Below, piece after piece: positions 6,119 through 6,468 of a DNA stretch of 6,468 nt (position 1 is the first letter of the stretch; each line of letters begins with the position of its first letter). The stretch is from Deltaproteobacteria bacterium (lineage in GTDB: Bacteria > Desulfobacterota > DSM-4660 > Desulfatiglandales > Desulfatiglandaceae): the NCBI GenBank assembly GCA_021159825.1, contig JAGHDR010000152.1:1-6468 (forward strand). The letters are read 5' to 3'. The position numbers were made by a program, and so were the translations under genes. Below the pieces are notes generated by a model that worked only from the letters and a program-made list of their open reading frames with translations, was not told the origin of the DNA and did no database searches.

Positions 6119-6468
6119 TCATTTTACCAAGAAGTTCACCCGGGTCGTTTCTTCAGGGGATGCAACGCCGGGCGCCCATATTCTGGCCATGACCCGGTGC
6201 CCCCCCCGCGAAAGGGGCCACAGACAGTTTCGGGTGGGGGTTGTGGCTGCCAGTTTGCCATCCACATACCAGTCTACCATAGAATGTTCAGGCAGGTTGG
6301 CCATTTGGAATTGGAACGCTTCATGGTTGTCCGGTATGCGGGGGTCCATGGCCATTTGCAGCCCGTGGGAGGGACGTTGAAGATAGGGGCGTTTACGGGC
6401 GGGTCCCGTGGCGCCGGTAACGCCTTTGGTGGCCTGGTGGTCCAGGTTCCCCACCCACACCCCCACGG
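6119..6468 (-). CDS. pbpC: Penicillin-binding protein 1C, C-terminal part (5' end beyond window)
   Basis: Reading leftward from the right edge, the frame opens with VGVWVGNLDHQATKGVTGAT, typical of the end of the transpeptidase domain in PBP1C. It closes with a BiPBP_C-type domain: GLQMAMDPRIPD, VDWYVDGK, WPLSRGGHRVMARI, and FLVK before the TGA at 6119-6121. PBP1C is an inner-membrane peptidoglycan glycosyltransferase/transpeptidase with a large periplasmic part. The glycosyltransferase domain and the SxxK and KTG catalytic motifs lie outside the window. In PBP1C proteins I recall, several dozen to over a hundred residues separate these two blocks. Here only about ten do, so an in-frame internal deletion is likely. 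It converges with the TPR gene, 31 bp apart, with no strong terminator between. The family assignment is firm; whether it is functional is open. Confidence 0.85.
   Translation of the reverse strand, partial: VGVWVGNLDHQATKGVTGATGPARKRPYLQRPSHGLQMAMDPRIPDNHEAFQFQMANLPEHSMVDWYVDGKLAATTPTRNCLWPLSRGGHRVMARIWAPGVASPEETTRVNFLVK

Noticed and set aside
1..6468. CRISPR array, tRNA, rRNA, or complete insertion sequence
   Set aside because: No regularly spaced direct repeats, cloverleaf-like sequence, transposase frame or terminal inverted repeats were found by eye.

Overview
The window looks like a chromosomal segment from a Gram-negative, anaerobe-type bacterium, most likely a Desulfobacterota (former Deltaproteobacteria) member. 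This is inferred from the style of the proteins: a sigma-54 activator, an RlhA-type U32 protein, a YbiT-type ABC-F ATPase with an unusual second Walker A, and a PbpC tail. No phylogenetic marker is present. Most of the window is around 50% GC or higher, but the leftmost 660 bases are about 35% by hand count. Seven gene loci read leftward (minus strand). One TPR gene reads rightward.

Left part (1-2236, minus strand). The left edge carries the first 223 or so codons of a U32-family protein, open through the window boundary. Sixteen bases upstream of it ends a sigma-54 enhancer-binding activator that is clearly broken: it has two separate one-base frameshifts and no N-terminal sensor domain. Its remaining 5' end runs directly into the N-terminal 160 or so residues of an alpha/beta hydrolase cut off just after its VHG oxyanion motif. 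Two once-separate genes thus appear fused by a deletion, or by an assembly join, at about 1735-1756.

Centre (2323-4600, minus strand). A compact group reads, in transcription order, cold-shock protein, strong intrinsic terminator, a 47-residue lysine-rich protein starting at TTG, then a YbiT-like ABC-F ATPase. The cold-shock gene has a leader of about 100 bases with two hairpins next to the Shine-Dalgarno site, and a plausible sigma-70 promoter. All three products plausibly act on RNA or ribosomes, so a growth-at-low-temperature or translation-stress role is a reasonable guess.

Right part (4600-6468). About 520 bases without a convincing gene hold a few inverted repeats and a short motif like those flanking REP-associated transposase elements. 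Next comes a rightward TPR gene with three 43-residue repeats but no convincing start site. It converges, 31 bp apart, with the 3' end of a leftward penicillin-binding protein 1C gene that seems to lack a large internal segment.

Overall, four loci show lesions or doubtful ends: hydrolase, sigma-54 activator, pbpC and the TPR start. This points to local gene decay or to sequence/assembly errors. I see no clear defence, CRISPR, phage or biosynthetic system.
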